Assembly: GCF_002723915.1 (NCBI RefSeq)
Contig: NZ_BEWL01000015.1
Span: forward strand, 1-55,359
DNA length: 55,359 nt
Origin: Gluconobacter albidus
GTDB lineage: Bacteria > Pseudomonadota > Alphaproteobacteria > Acetobacterales > Acetobacteraceae
Reading direction: 5' to 3'
The notes beneath the pieces were generated by a model that did no database searches, had not been told where the DNA came from, and saw nothing but the letters and a program-made list of their open reading frames with translations. The position numbers were made by a program, and so were the translations under genes. Positions 32,310 through 41,616 of the stretch are shown here, piece by piece. Within the stretch, counting starts at the first letter, position 1. Every line of letters starts with the position of its first letter.

Positions 32310-33863
32310 ATGACACCCCAGCAAAGGTCGTTGTTCGGGCTTGCCGGCATCATCGCCCTCTCTTTCGCTACAGAACTGAATGAGCAGGTCTCCGCCCAGG
32401 CCCTTCCCGATATCGCGGGCGCTCTGGGGCTAAGTCTGGACTCCCAGCGCTGGTTCTCCAGCCTCTATATTACCGCCGAAATCATCGGGATGTCGGTCTC
32501 GCCCTGGCTCGCCGTAACACTGACTCTGCGACGGTTCTCGTTTTTCGTAGCGCTTCTCGCTGTCCTGTCGTCCAGCCTCATTCCGTTTACCTCAACGCTG
32601 TCCCTGCTCTACATCCTGCGCGTTCTTCAGGGGCTGGCAGGTGGCTTTACCGTTCCTCTTCTCATGACGATCGCCTTGCGGGTGCTGGCGCCCCCCATAA
32701 GGCTTTACGGTTTGGCCGCATATGCCCTGACTGCGACCTTCTTTCCCAATCTCAGCATGGCATTCGCTGGATTATGGAGCGACCTCGTGGACTGGCGTTT
32801 CGTCTTCTGGCAGTCCATCCCGCTCTGCACCCTGTCCTTCCTGCTGCTGTGGTACGGCATGCCGGTCGATCCTCCAAAACATGAGCGGTTCTGGAAATTC
32901 GACTGGAAAGGTTTCCTTCTGATCGTCTTTGGAATGGGCTCTTTCTCGATCATGCTGCAGATGGGCGACTGGATGGACTGGTTCAACAGTCCCTTTATCT
33001 GTGTCCTGGGGCTGACAAGCCTCGTCTGTATTCCGCTTTTCGTTCTGAACGAGTGGTTTCACCCACTTCCACTGTTCAGATTCCAGCTTCTTGGTCGCCG
33101 CAACTTCGCCTATGGCGCCACCACCCTGCTGACATTTGTTGTCATTTCTCTATCCTCATCCACGTTACCAGCGTCCTTTTTGCAATCCGCCGCTGGTTAC
33201 CGTCCGGAACAGATCTATCCTGTCACACTGGAAATCGCGGCCATACAGCTCGTCATGCTCCCTTTGATGGCGGTCGTTCTGAACAGAACCTGGGTAGACT
33301 CCCGCATTGTCAGCTTTATCGGCATGTCCTGCATTCTGACGGCCTGCATCGGCGATTTTTTCCTCACCTCGAACTGGAACCGTGACCAGTTCTATCTCTG
33401 GCAGGCGTTACAGGGGATTGGCGACGCGATGATCGTCATGCCCCTGCTGATGATGTCCACCAACACACTCGATCCTTCGGAGGGACCATTTGCCTCTGCC
33501 ATGGTCAACACACCCCGGGCGGTTGCGGAAGCCGTAGGCATCTGGTTGCTTCAACTCATGCACCGCGAGCGCGGCTCGCTTCACTCGGATCGGATTGCCG
33601 ATCGCCTCGGGCAGGTTCGCTACAGCCTCGTGCAGGGCACAAACCCGGTTCTGCAACGGCCTGCTCCTCTCACGCCCTCAGGCCAGGCTGCCTCTCCCGG
33701 CAGTATGGGCGCCTTACATGCCCAGATGGCCCGACAGACCGCAACACTGACGTTCAGCGATGACTGGGTCGTACTCGGTAGTCTCGTGGTTTTCCTGATG
33801 ATCTGGGTCTGCGTACTTCCCGTTCGAACCTATCCCCCACGTATCGTGTTTCAGTCGAAATAA
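32310..33863 (+). CDS. DHA2-family MFS multidrug transporter (EmrB-like)
   Basis: This 517-residue transporter has about 14 membrane helices, as expected for the EmrB/QacA family. Visible blocks include ALPDIAGALGLSLDSQRWFSSLYITAEIIGMSVSPWLAV (TM1-2), LLYILRVLQGLAGGFTVPLLM (TM4) and WRFVFWQSIPLCTLSFLLLWYGMPVD. The N-terminal ELNEQVSAQALPDI replaces the more usual DxTIVNVALP motif. It is the proton-driven inner membrane part of a three-gene pump with the adaptor and outer membrane factor that follow. The cargo is unknown; lipophilic drugs or organic acids are plausible. Confidence 0.88.
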   Translation: MTPQQRSLFGLAGIIALSFATELNEQVSAQALPDIAGALGLSLDSQRWFSSLYITAEIIGMSVSPWLAVTLTLRRFSFFVALLAVLSSSLIPFTSTLSLLYILRVLQGLAGGFTVPLLMTIALRVLAPPIRLYGLAAYALTATFFPNLSMAFAGLWSDLVDWRFVFWQSIPLCTLSFLLLWYGMPVDPPKHERFWKFDWKGFLLIVFGMGSFSIMLQMGDWMDWFNSPFICVLGLTSLVCIPLFVLNEWFHPLPLFRFQLLGRRNFAYGATTLLTFVVISLSSSTLPASFLQSAAGYRPEQIYPVTLEIAAIQLVMLPLMAVVLNRTWVDSRIVSFIGMSCILTACIGDFFLTSNWNRDQFYLWQALQGIGDAMIVMPLLMMSTNTLDPSEGPFASAMVNTPRAVAEAVGIWLLQLMHRERGSLHSDRIADRLGQVRYSLVQGTNPVLQRPAPLTPSGQAASPGSMGALHAQMARQTATLTFSDDWVVLGSLVVFLMIWVCVLPVRTYPPRIVFQSK

Positions 33864-33914
33864 CTCCCGAAGCCATCCTGCCATGCAGCAGGACTTGAAA
33901 GGAATTGCCGCAGG

Positions 33915-35093
33915 ATGGCAGATCAGCACGACAAGTCTTCCCAGGATCCCCGTGAAGAAGAGCAGAAAAAAAAGCAGGACCGCAAACACCAAACCATCAC
34001 CCGCTGGCTTTTCATTGGTGGCGGCCTTGTCATCCTCGTCTTCATCGCTGTCGTTCTGGCCATTATTTTTGTGCCCAACCGCCATGTCTGGACCGACGAC
34101 GCCTATGTTACAGCCCATTATACCGTCGTTGCCCCCCGAATTGCCGGGCAGGTGATCGCTGTTGACGTCACCGACAACCAGCCAGTGAAGGCCGGACAGG
34201 TTCTTGTCGAACTTGACCCCCACGATTACCAGACCACACTGGACCAGAGCCGTGCGACGCTCGCGCGGGACGAAGCGCTCGTGCAGGATGCCGCAGCCAG
34301 CGTGTCACGCCAGCCCTCCATTATTGATGAGAATGTCGGGGAAGCCGCCCGCATCCGTGCCCAGCTCGTTTTTGCCCGTCAGAATGACCAGCGTTATACC
34401 AACCTGGCCCGTACAGGTGCCGGTTCGACGCAGGAACATCAGCAGTCCGCGGCGAGCCTGCGCGAAATGGAAGCAACGCTCCAGTCCCTTGAAGCACGCA
34501 TTGCCGCCGCACGCGCCCAGATTCCCGTTCTTCAGGCCCGACACAAATCTGCACTGGCGACCGTGGATATGGACCGTGCCCATGTCCGCCAGGCCGAGTT
34601 GAACCTGTCCTATACCAAAGTCCGCGCGTTGGAAGACGGCATGATCGGCGAACGCAGCGTCCAGACCGGAAATTATGTTGATTCGGGCACCGCTCTTATG
34701 GCGCTCGTCCCGCTCGACCAGATCTGGATCCGCGCCAACTACCGTGAGCTCGCGCTCCGTCACATGCGTCCTGGCCAAGCTGTCAAAATCCATGTGGATG
34801 CCTACGACGTGACTCTGGACGGGATCGTGGACAGCATTCCCCCGGCCTCGGGAGCTGTCTTCGCCCCTATTGCGCCGGAAAACGCGACTGGAAACTTCAC
34901 CAAGATCGTCCAGCGCCTGCCGGTCAAGATTATCCTTGCACCGAACCAGCCCCTGGCCCGTCTGCTGCGCCTTGGCTTTTCCGTAGAGACCACGGTTGAT
35001 ACCAACCTCGACAATGTCACCGTCGAACAGCTTCAAAACCCGAGAAGCGTTACGCCCTCCCTATCATCTCCCACGCCTGCAGCTGCACCATGA
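33915..35093 (+). CDS. HlyD/EmrA-family membrane fusion protein
   Basis: This 392-residue periplasmic adaptor has a basic, Lys/Arg-rich cytoplasmic tail, one membrane helix (WLFIGGGLVILVFIAVVLAIIFV), and the split lipoyl domain (WTDDAYVTAHYTVVAPRIAGQVIAVDV and GQVLVELDPHDYQ). A coiled-coil hairpin follows (ATLARDEALVQDA to MEATLQSLEARIAAARAQIPVL) and then a beta-barrel part (IWIRANYRELALRHMRPGQAVKI). It links the EmrB-like pump to the outer membrane channel. The stop overlaps the next ATG (ATGA). Confidence 0.92.
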   Translation: MADQHDKSSQDPREEEQKKKQDRKHQTITRWLFIGGGLVILVFIAVVLAIIFVPNRHVWTDDAYVTAHYTVVAPRIAGQVIAVDVTDNQPVKAGQVLVELDPHDYQTTLDQSRATLARDEALVQDAAASVSRQPSIIDENVGEAARIRAQLVFARQNDQRYTNLARTGAGSTQEHQQSAASLREMEATLQSLEARIAAARAQIPVLQARHKSALATVDMDRAHVRQAELNLSYTKVRALEDGMIGERSVQTGNYVDSGTALMALVPLDQIWIRANYRELALRHMRPGQAVKIHVDAYDVTLDGIVDSIPPASGAVFAPIAPENATGNFTKIVQRLPVKIILAPNQPLARLLRLGFSVETTVDTNLDNVTVEQLQNPRSVTPSLSSPTPAAAP

Positions 35094-36520
35094 AGTGCCG
35101 TTCCATTTCCGTATTGCTGACCGGCAGCCTCGTACTTTCGGCCTGCACCATGGGGCCGAACTTCCAGCGTCCGACCATGAATACTCCCGCCAGTTGGGGG
35201 CCTGAACCCCAGAGTATCAGTCAGACCTATGCGGGTGCTGTCGATACGCGCTGGTGGCAAAACTTCCATGACCCTGAACTGACCAGCCTTGCCAATCGGC
35301 TCGGAAAACAGAACCTCAACCTGCAGATCGCCGCAGAACGCATCAGCGAAGCCCGATCGCAGATGAAAGCTGCCGCATCCGCTGGGCTGCCACAGGCCAA
35401 CTGGTCCGGCTCCTATGCCTACCGTCAGCTCAGCTCTGAAGGCATTTTCTCGCTCGCGGAACCACGCCCCGGTTCGAGTATGAACTTCAATCTTTACGAA
35501 AACGTCCTAAGCACCAGTTGGGATCTGGATCTGTTTGGCACCATTCGCCGCAGCGTTGAAGCGCAACATGCCAACGCAACAGCCATGCTCGCAGGACGCC
35601 GTGCCACAGCCCTCGCGGCGGTCAGCGACCTCGCAACCAGCTACATGCAACTGCGCGGCGTCCAGCAGCAGCAAGCCATTCTCAAATCAAATATCGCACT
35701 GGCCCGGACCAGCCTGAAGCTGGTGAAGGAGCGTTTCGCCAATGGCGTTGCCACAAATCTGGACGTCTCACAGGCCTCTGCACAGCTTGCCAGCATGAGC
35801 GCCGATTTACCCGGCCTCGAGAACTCCGAAGCAGCCCTCATCAATGCTATCAGCCTGCTTCTGGCAGAGCCACCCCGCGCCCTTGAAGCCGAACTGCGAC
35901 CATACTCTGTCCAGCCGCCCTTGCCAGCCCGCGTTCCCGTGGGTTTTCCGTCAGATCTGACACGTCGCCGTCCGGACATCCTTCAGGCAGAAGCGCGTCT
36001 CCATGCTGCGACCGCAGAAGTCGGTGTTGCCACGGCGGCCTTTTATCCGGACATTACGCTTGCCGGAAATATGGGAACAGAATCCTTTTCCGCTGCTGAT
36101 TTCTTTTCGCTGCCAGCAAAGCAGTTCAGCGTTGGTCCTACTCTCAACATCCCTGTTTTCGAGGGCGGAAGGCTGATTTCTACGCTTCAGTTTCGGAAAG
36201 CCGCGCAGCGTGAAGCCATCCTGACATGGCACAATACGGTTTTGAATGCCTGGCGCGAAGTCGACGATGCCATGACGGCCTATACCAAGGCACAGTCAAC
36301 TTATAATCTGACGCAACAGGCACTTCTTCAGAACAAGGCCGCCTTCAACGCCGCACATGAGCGTTACCGGCAAGGCGCGTCGGATTATCTGAACGTTGTG
36401 GCAACACAGGCAGCTCTGCTTTCCAGCCAGTCTGCTCTCTCCATTAGCCAGACGCGAACTGAGACCACACTTGTTGGCCTCTACCGCGCACTCGGTGGAG
36501 GCTGGGAGTATGCCGAATAG
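35090..36520 (+). CDS. NodT/OprM-family outer membrane efflux lipoprotein
   Basis: This 476-residue channel protein has a lipoprotein signal ending in LVLSAC (cysteine near residue 19), then the typical NFQRPTMNTPASW, RWWQNFHDPELTSLANR and the two outer membrane efflux repeats (ATSYMQLRGVQQQQAILKSN and VDDAMTAYTKAQSTYN). LTRRRPDILQAEARLHAATAEVGVATAAFYPDI is the family signature. It completes the tripartite pump and is translationally coupled to the adaptor gene. Confidence 0.92.
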   Translation: MKCRSISVLLTGSLVLSACTMGPNFQRPTMNTPASWGPEPQSISQTYAGAVDTRWWQNFHDPELTSLANRLGKQNLNLQIAAERISEARSQMKAAASAGLPQANWSGSYAYRQLSSEGIFSLAEPRPGSSMNFNLYENVLSTSWDLDLFGTIRRSVEAQHANATAMLAGRRATALAAVSDLATSYMQLRGVQQQQAILKSNIALARTSLKLVKERFANGVATNLDVSQASAQLASMSADLPGLENSEAALINAISLLLAEPPRALEAELRPYSVQPPLPARVPVGFPSDLTRRRPDILQAEARLHAATAEVGVATAAFYPDITLAGNMGTESFSAADFFSLPAKQFSVGPTLNIPVFEGGRLISTLQFRKAAQREAILTWHNTVLNAWREVDDAMTAYTKAQSTYNLTQQALLQNKAAFNAAHERYRQGASDYLNVVATQAALLSSQSALSISQTRTETTLVGLYRALGGGWEYAE

Positions 36521-36608
36521 ACCTGGGCCGCGTTACCAAAAGACCGGTTTGTGTTGGGTAAGATCTGTTTTGCTAATTGCTATGGCTAGGTAGCGTAATG
36601 GAGCAGAT

Positions 36609-36996
36609 ATGGCACGAGGTAATCTGACGGATCAGGAATGGGCGATAACGGGCAGCATATGATCAACAGCGCCGTAGTCCGTGCCTATTCACAGTATCCG
36701 GGTGCAGAAGGGAAGCTCATTCGGAGGCTTGTGGTCGACCATACAGCAGCTTTACGAGCAAAATCCACGCTCCATGCGATAGTCAGGGACGCACTCCCGG
36801 CTTTGTCCTTACCGCAGGGCGGCTCTCGAATAACAAAGCCATGCTGGCCGATCGGGGGCAATGACAGCGACAGCCGCCGCCAGGACCTGCTGATCCACGG
36901 GATCCTGCCGGTTATTCCCTCACGAAAAGGCCGTGGCGCTCCCAGCCAGCAGACTGGAAAAGCTATCTGGACCGCATTAGGTCCTTTGTAAACGTG
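36609..36996 (+). mobile_element. degenerate IS5-family remnant
   Basis: Several frames carry pieces of one transposase. They are MARGNLTDQEWAIT at 36609, MINSAVVRAYSQYPGAEG near 36660, TSKIHAPCDSQGRTPGFVLTAGRLSNNKAMLADRG (about 36755-36870, another frame), LLIHGILPVIPSRKGRG near 36890, and a terminal RSFVN near 36980. Large parts are deleted, including most of the catalytic core, and at least three frames are needed. The 3' end runs into the last codons of the convergent GntR gene. It is not the same element as the one at 11.8 kb. Confidence 0.75.
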
Positions 36997-37639
36997 ACCT
37001 GGTTTTGAGTGCCTTGTTGAGATGCGTGAAATGATCATCCATGATTTTCACGGCCCCCTCCACATCGTTTTCACGTAATGCATGTACCAATCGGCGGTGG
37101 TTGTCGCAGGATTTCTGTGCATCGGCCCTGGATTGATAGAGGGCTGCGATCAGCACGGTTCGGGTCGTCAATTCCTCAAGAAAATTGGCAATAATAGAAC
37201 TCCCGAGTGCCGTGGCCAAATGGACGTGGAAATGACCCAGAAGATAGCTGCGGCGTCCCAGATCATCCTCGTCAATGGCACGCTGCTGCTCGAGAACATG
37301 CGTCTCAAGGTGATCAATCGCATCTGTGCTGATGCTTTTTCGGGTCATAAGAAGACCGACCTCAATCGATCGACGCGCTTCTATCGTTTCACGGGCCTCT
37401 TCCGCAGTGGGTTCAACAACGAACCAGCCTCTCCGTGGCGAAACAGCTACAATGCCCCGGCTACTGAGCCGCATCATCGCTTCTCGCACCAAAGTTCGCG
37501 AGACACCGAAAATCTCGCCCAGATCTTTCTCTCCGAGCCGTTCTCCTGGCGAGATTTCCGCAGAAAGAACGGCCTGTATGATCCTGTTCTCGATGACATT
37601 GCTGCTGGCTGGCTGCAGCGGTTTTTCCCAGGCTTTCAT
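36977..37639 (-). CDS. GntR-family regulator, FCD (FadR-like) subgroup
   Basis: This 220-residue protein has an N-terminal winged helix (RIIQAVLSAEISPGERLGEKDLGEIFGVSRTLVREAMMRLSSRG). An all-helical FCD ligand domain follows (EARRSIEVGLLMTRKS, GHFHVHLATALGSSIIANFLEEL, CDNHRRLVHALREND and MDDHFTHLNKAL, with the metal-binding histidines). I chose ATG 37639 (MKAWEKPLQ); the frame is open to 37792. The last residues (RSRLQRT) are encoded by the end of the adjacent IS remnant, so the natural C-terminus was probably replaced. It is divergent from a TonB-dependent receptor, with a perfect palindrome between them. It probably senses an organic acid or sugar acid. Confidence 0.9.
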   Translation of the reverse strand: MKAWEKPLQPASSNVIENRIIQAVLSAEISPGERLGEKDLGEIFGVSRTLVREAMMRLSSRGIVAVSPRRGWFVVEPTAEEARETIEARRSIEVGLLMTRKSISTDAIDHLETHVLEQQRAIDEDDLGRRSYLLGHFHVHLATALGSSIIANFLEELTTRTVLIAALYQSRADAQKSCDNHRRLVHALRENDVEGAVKIMDDHFTHLNKALKTRSRLQRT

Positions 37640-37751
37640 AACAGTTTGTATGCGCTTCCTTTTCCGAAGGGACAAGCACGACAGTAGATCCGTGAAAGGA
37701 ATATTCCGGAAAAGATCGTTTTTAATATGGAACAAGAGAATTTTATATTCT

Positions 37752-37767
37752 ATCTTGTATACAAGAT
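37752..37767. promoter_or_regulatory. probable GntR operator
   Basis: ATCTTGTATACAAGAT is a perfect 16-bp palindrome. Its core TTGTATACAA fits the TNGTNNNACNA consensus bound by FCD-type GntR regulators. It lies between the divergent regulator and TonB-receptor genes, about 64 bases before the receptor ATG chosen here. I infer that the adjacent GntR protein binds it. Confidence 0.8.
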
Positions 37768-37830
37768 TTGCCAGATTGGTGAATTGTGACACATCCTGAC
37801 TGCTTCACATCGCCGATCTGGAAATGCCCG

Positions 37831-40167
37831 ATGTCCCTTGCTTCGTCCTGTCGCCTCCGCCCTGTTTTTTCGCTGCGCACAATGCTTTTATCCACAGCTC
37901 TCCTGTCCTGCGCAGGAAGTGCTGATGCGGCTGCGATAGCAGCAAAACGAGGAGTACACTCCGCAAACAAACATGAGTCTGCCGCCTCACGACATCATGC
38001 GACCGACGTTTCTGCGACAAGTAACGAGGTTGTTCGTGTCAATGCTCGGCGCGGAGTAACAGGGGCAGGACAGCACGAAGCACATTCCGAAACTGTATTG
38101 TCCCGCCAGGAACTTCAGAACCGGAATGTTCGGCAGCTGACAGATATCGTTCGTGTCGCACCGAACCTGACCATTCAGCCTTCTTTTGGAAGCTCTGCAC
38201 TGAATTTTGCCCTGCGTGGTGTCGGGCTGATGGATTTTACACAGAACAATACGCCATCCGTCATGCCGTATGTAGACGGTGTGGCCTATCCCGTCAGCAT
38301 CATGACATCTGGCATACTGTTCGACATGGACGACATCTCGGTTGCCCCAGGCGCATCCGGCTTTACGCATGGACAATCCACTACGGGTGGAGAAATAAAT
38401 TTCCATACGGCAGACCCAACGCCCGAATTTCACGCGGGTCTGACGGAAGATATTGCCAGCTATGGGCGTAACCGAGTTGAAGGGTTCGTTTCTGGGCCGA
38501 TCTCCCGATCTGTATCGTTCCGGCTTGCCGGACAGTCCATGACTGGTGGCGGCTTTCAGCGCAATTCCAGAGGTGAGGGTTACGGCAACGCCAATATCGG
38601 CGCTCTTCGTGGAAAGCTTCGCTGGAAGATCGACGAAACTTCGACACTCGATGTTGGCGGCCACTGGACGACGGATCAATCTGAAGCATCGTCTGGACAC
38701 AATCTGTACAATAGCTACGGCATCCCCATTACATCCAATATCATGGAAACAGAATGGGGACTTGACCCACGATTTGCAAAAATCATCGGTATAAACGGCA
38801 ACGACAAAAAGCCGCGCGAAGACAACATGTTCTGGGGCGCCAACATCAAATATACCAAGGATTTCAGCTGGGGTCGCCTGTGGACGCTGAGTGCGTTTGA
38901 GACTGTGGACGAACATGAGTTGACCAATCAGACCAACTCTGTCGCCTCCTATGGCAACATGTTCCGCAACAATCAGACCAATGTCTTTTCTCAGGAACTC
39001 AAGATTGAATCCCTGAACCCGCATGCCAAATTTCATTGGGAAGCAGGGATGTATTACAGCCGGGCACGGATGGCACAGAATTTCTGGTATGATTCTTCAG
39101 ATCGTCCCAATACAACACCTCTCAATGAGACATCGTATCGTCAGAACCAGCAGAATTTCAATCAATACGTCCAGCTCTCCTACCGGATACTCCCAAAGCT
39201 GACTGTAATCGGGGCGATCAGCCATGAATCTGATGACCGTCAGATGCTGAACGTTCTCAGTGCAGATTATGATCTCAACACGGGCGCAAGAACACGTCTT
39301 CAGAATTTCGGAAATTCCGGCGCATTGACCAACCAGTTTGCCGGACGCGTTGGGGCACAGTATCAGTTCGAGCCGAACATCATGGGTTACGTGATGTTCT
39401 CGCGCGGCTTCAAGCCAGGCGGCTTCTCCGCCAATATCACCCAGCAATCCAGTCAGCTGAAGCCATTCAAGCCCGAACAGGTTCTGACCTATGAAGGCGG
39501 TTTCAAGACCATGTTCTTCAACCGCCGCCTGCGGTTCAATGCCGCTGGTTTCTACTATGACTATCGCGACCAGCAGCTTCTGGGCACCATTCTTGTACCA
39601 CCGTATGGCGTGCTCGGCGGCTATGTGAATGCTCCGCGCTCCAATATCTATGGTGCCGAATTCGACATGGAAGCCCACCCATTCCACGGGCTCGTGCTGA
39701 CACAGAATTTCGGCTACCAGAACGGTTCCTACTCCCAGTTCCAAAGCCTGAACCGCAGTGCAACTACAGCCCAGTTTGCAGCGACAGGAATATGGTCACC
39801 GGTCAATACAAACTACAATGGCTACAATATGGGTCTGGCAAACCTGACACTCTCCGGTGCCGCGACTTACTCATGGCCGATGTTCCGCGACTACAAAATG
39901 ACTTTTGATGTCGACTATAACTACCGCGGCGCCCAGACACAGCCTCAGCATATTGGAGACGGAGGCATCTACCGCGCCCCTTCATACTTTCTCGTAAACT
40001 CCTTTCTGACCTTTGCCGCCCCGAAACAACATTGGTCTGTCACGGTTTACGGTCAGAATCTTGCTGATCGCCGCTACTGGCTTTCAGGCGGAACACAGGC
40101 AACTTTCTATGGCGTCATGCCAGGTCTGCCACGTTTTGTAGGCGCAAAGATGAACGTAACATATTGA
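37831..40167 (+). CDS. TonB-dependent outer membrane receptor
   Basis: This 778-residue receptor has a signal peptide (SLRTMLLSTALLSCAGSADA), a plug domain (RQLTDIVRVAPNLTIQPSFGSSALNFALRGVGL, then MPYVDGVAYP) and a long beta-barrel ending in PRFVGAKMNVTY with a terminal aromatic residue. The N-terminal extension before the plug is His- and Ala-rich. I use ATG 37831; ATG 37825 and GTG 37786 are open too. The FCD regulator, its operator and the dehydrogenase downstream suggest uptake of an organic nutrient rather than iron, but that is inference. Confidence 0.88.
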   Translation: MSLASSCRLRPVFSLRTMLLSTALLSCAGSADAAAIAAKRGVHSANKHESAASRHHATDVSATSNEVVRVNARRGVTGAGQHEAHSETVLSRQELQNRNVRQLTDIVRVAPNLTIQPSFGSSALNFALRGVGLMDFTQNNTPSVMPYVDGVAYPVSIMTSGILFDMDDISVAPGASGFTHGQSTTGGEINFHTADPTPEFHAGLTEDIASYGRNRVEGFVSGPISRSVSFRLAGQSMTGGGFQRNSRGEGYGNANIGALRGKLRWKIDETSTLDVGGHWTTDQSEASSGHNLYNSYGIPITSNIMETEWGLDPRFAKIIGINGNDKKPREDNMFWGANIKYTKDFSWGRLWTLSAFETVDEHELTNQTNSVASYGNMFRNNQTNVFSQELKIESLNPHAKFHWEAGMYYSRARMAQNFWYDSSDRPNTTPLNETSYRQNQQNFNQYVQLSYRILPKLTVIGAISHESDDRQMLNVLSADYDLNTGARTRLQNFGNSGALTNQFAGRVGAQYQFEPNIMGYVMFSRGFKPGGFSANITQQSSQLKPFKPEQVLTYEGGFKTMFFNRRLRFNAAGFYYDYRDQQLLGTILVPPYGVLGGYVNAPRSNIYGAEFDMEAHPFHGLVLTQNFGYQNGSYSQFQSLNRSATTAQFAATGIWSPVNTNYNGYNMGLANLTLSGAATYSWPMFRDYKMTFDVDYNYRGAQTQPQHIGDGGIYRAPSYFLVNSFLTFAAPKQHWSVTVYGQNLADRRYWLSGGTQATFYGVMPGLPRFVGAKMNVTY

Positions 40168-40173
40168 TGGCTG

Positions 40174-40197
40174 GAGGCCTTGAGCCTCTCGCTTTTT
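40174..40197 (+). terminator. terminator after the TonB receptor
   Basis: GAGGC-CTTGA-GCCTC forms a 5-bp stem followed within three bases by CTTTTT. It sits directly after the receptor stop codon and would separate it from the dehydrogenase gene, perhaps partly. Confidence 0.5.
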
Positions 40198-40333
40198 AAT
40201 CGTTCATCTGTTTCGAGGCAGGGATGGGACGACCTGTATGCCGAGTTGCGCAGCACAGGCCGCGTCCCGCCCCCAGAGCGGGTTCACGACATTCCGGTTT
40301 CCCTGCAAAAAATGGATTTCTCTGGTGAATGTT

Positions 40334-41365
40334 ATGACGACCGTTCAGTATTATCCGGAATCTGTCCTTTCTCAGCAGGTCAAGACCCTTCTGCTTCAAG
40401 CCGGCGCACAGGAAAAGGACGCAGAGGCGACGACATGCGCTCTTCTGCACGCCTCTCGCATCGGTGTAGACAGTCACGGCGTCCGTTTGATAGGCCACTA
40501 TCTCCGGCTTCTTGGAACAGGCGGCATCAATCCCAGACCGTCCACAACCTTTAAGAGAACCGGGCCTGCAACCGGTCAACTGAATGCTGATGGCGGCCTT
40601 GCCCATCCTGCTGCCTACAGGGCCATGAACGAAGCCATCCTGCTGGCACGGGAAGCAGGAATCGGAGCCGTGGGCGTACATCATTCCTCCCATTTTGGAG
40701 CCGCTGGCGCTTATGTGCTGGAAGCTGCGCGACAAGGCATGATTGGCCTGATCATGAGCAATTCCGACGCCACCGTGTCTCTGTTCGGCGGCGCCAAACC
40801 GTTTCATGGGACAAACCCCATAGCCATGGCAGCACCCGTGAAGAATTCGGATCCGTGGCTTATGGATATCGCCACATCTTCGATCCCCTTCAACCGGGTC
40901 AAACTTTACCGGTCGCTGGGACTTCCATTGCCTGTCGGAGTAGCGGCGGATAGTTCGGGTCTATCCACGCAGGATGCGATGGCTGCCTCCTTTCTTCAGC
41001 CGCTTGGCGGTGAAGGCTTCGGGTTCAAGGGAGCTGCACTGGCGGGATTGGTTACGGTACTGGCCGGCGCACTGACGGGCGCAGAACTGGACCCCGTTAT
41101 GACCGGAACAGATGAAGAGCAGAATTTCCTGAAGCGACAGAATGTCGGGCATTTTGCAATCGCAATAGATCCAGAAAAATTTATCGGATCCGTCGCCTAT
41201 GACCTCGCAATGCGTAAATATCTCGATCTTCTGCGCAACAGCCCCTCGGCGGACGGACAACACCCGGTTATGGCACCCGGAGACCGGGAATGGCAGGAAG
41301 CCAGACGAAGAGCCGTCAATGGCATCCCGGTTGACGCGGAAACCCGACGGATACTCGGCTTGTAG
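40334..41365 (+). CDS. malate/L-lactate dehydrogenase-family oxidoreductase
   Basis: This 343-residue protein belongs to the Ldh/Mdh2 family, whose members reduce or oxidise 2-keto acids such as 2,3-diketo-L-gulonate, sulfolactate or ureidoglycolate. The family signature is clear: RIGVDSHGVRLIGHYL with its catalytic His, VGVHHSSHFGAAGAYVLEAA, MSNSDATVSLFGGAKPFHGTNPIA and WLMDIATSS. ATG 40334 is chosen, as the 32 residues upstream of it do not resemble the family. It lies between the GntR-controlled receptor and the pentulose kinase, so it may process an imported sugar acid. The substrate is not predictable. Confidence 0.88.
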   Translation: MTTVQYYPESVLSQQVKTLLLQAGAQEKDAEATTCALLHASRIGVDSHGVRLIGHYLRLLGTGGINPRPSTTFKRTGPATGQLNADGGLAHPAAYRAMNEAILLAREAGIGAVGVHHSSHFGAAGAYVLEAARQGMIGLIMSNSDATVSLFGGAKPFHGTNPIAMAAPVKNSDPWLMDIATSSIPFNRVKLYRSLGLPLPVGVAADSSGLSTQDAMAASFLQPLGGEGFGFKGAALAGLVTVLAGALTGAELDPVMTGTDEEQNFLKRQNVGHFAIAIDPEKFIGSVAYDLAMRKYLDLLRNSPSADGQHPVMAPGDREWQEARRRAVNGIPVDAETRRILGL

Positions 41366-41531
41366 CTTACGCTCCTAACCGAAAATCAGGCGCCCCCATC
41401 CAGCCCGTTTCCCACGGAAAATAACCTCTTGTTGATGAGTCTTATCTCCACAGGAGAAAAATATCTCACAACCTTATGGACACACATATCGTTATATGTA
41501 ACATAATGAGAGATAGTTCTTACGGCCAAAG

Positions 41532-41548
41532 TGTGATATTCCATCACA
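41532..41548. promoter_or_regulatory. inverted repeat upstream of the pentulose kinase operon
   Basis: TGTGATATTCCATCACA is a perfect 6-bp inverted repeat with a 5-base spacer, about 70 bases before the kinase start. It resembles a CRP site, but the spacing between TGTGA and TCACA is seven rather than six bases. It may bind the regulator of the polyol operon. No regulator gene is next to it. Confidence 0.45.
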
Positions 41549-41616
41549 AAACGGATCGGATGGAACCCTGGGCATGACTGACCCGTCATGTCTGCTCTGT
41601 GCTTCATATGGTCTGG

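Noticed and set aside
37987-39036. 349-residue minus-strand frame inside the first TonB receptor
   Set aside because: Shadow frame; the plus strand shows an intact plug and barrel.
41532-41548. Canonical CRP site
   Set aside because: TGTGA and TCACA are separated by seven bases instead of six, so it is listed only as an inverted repeat.
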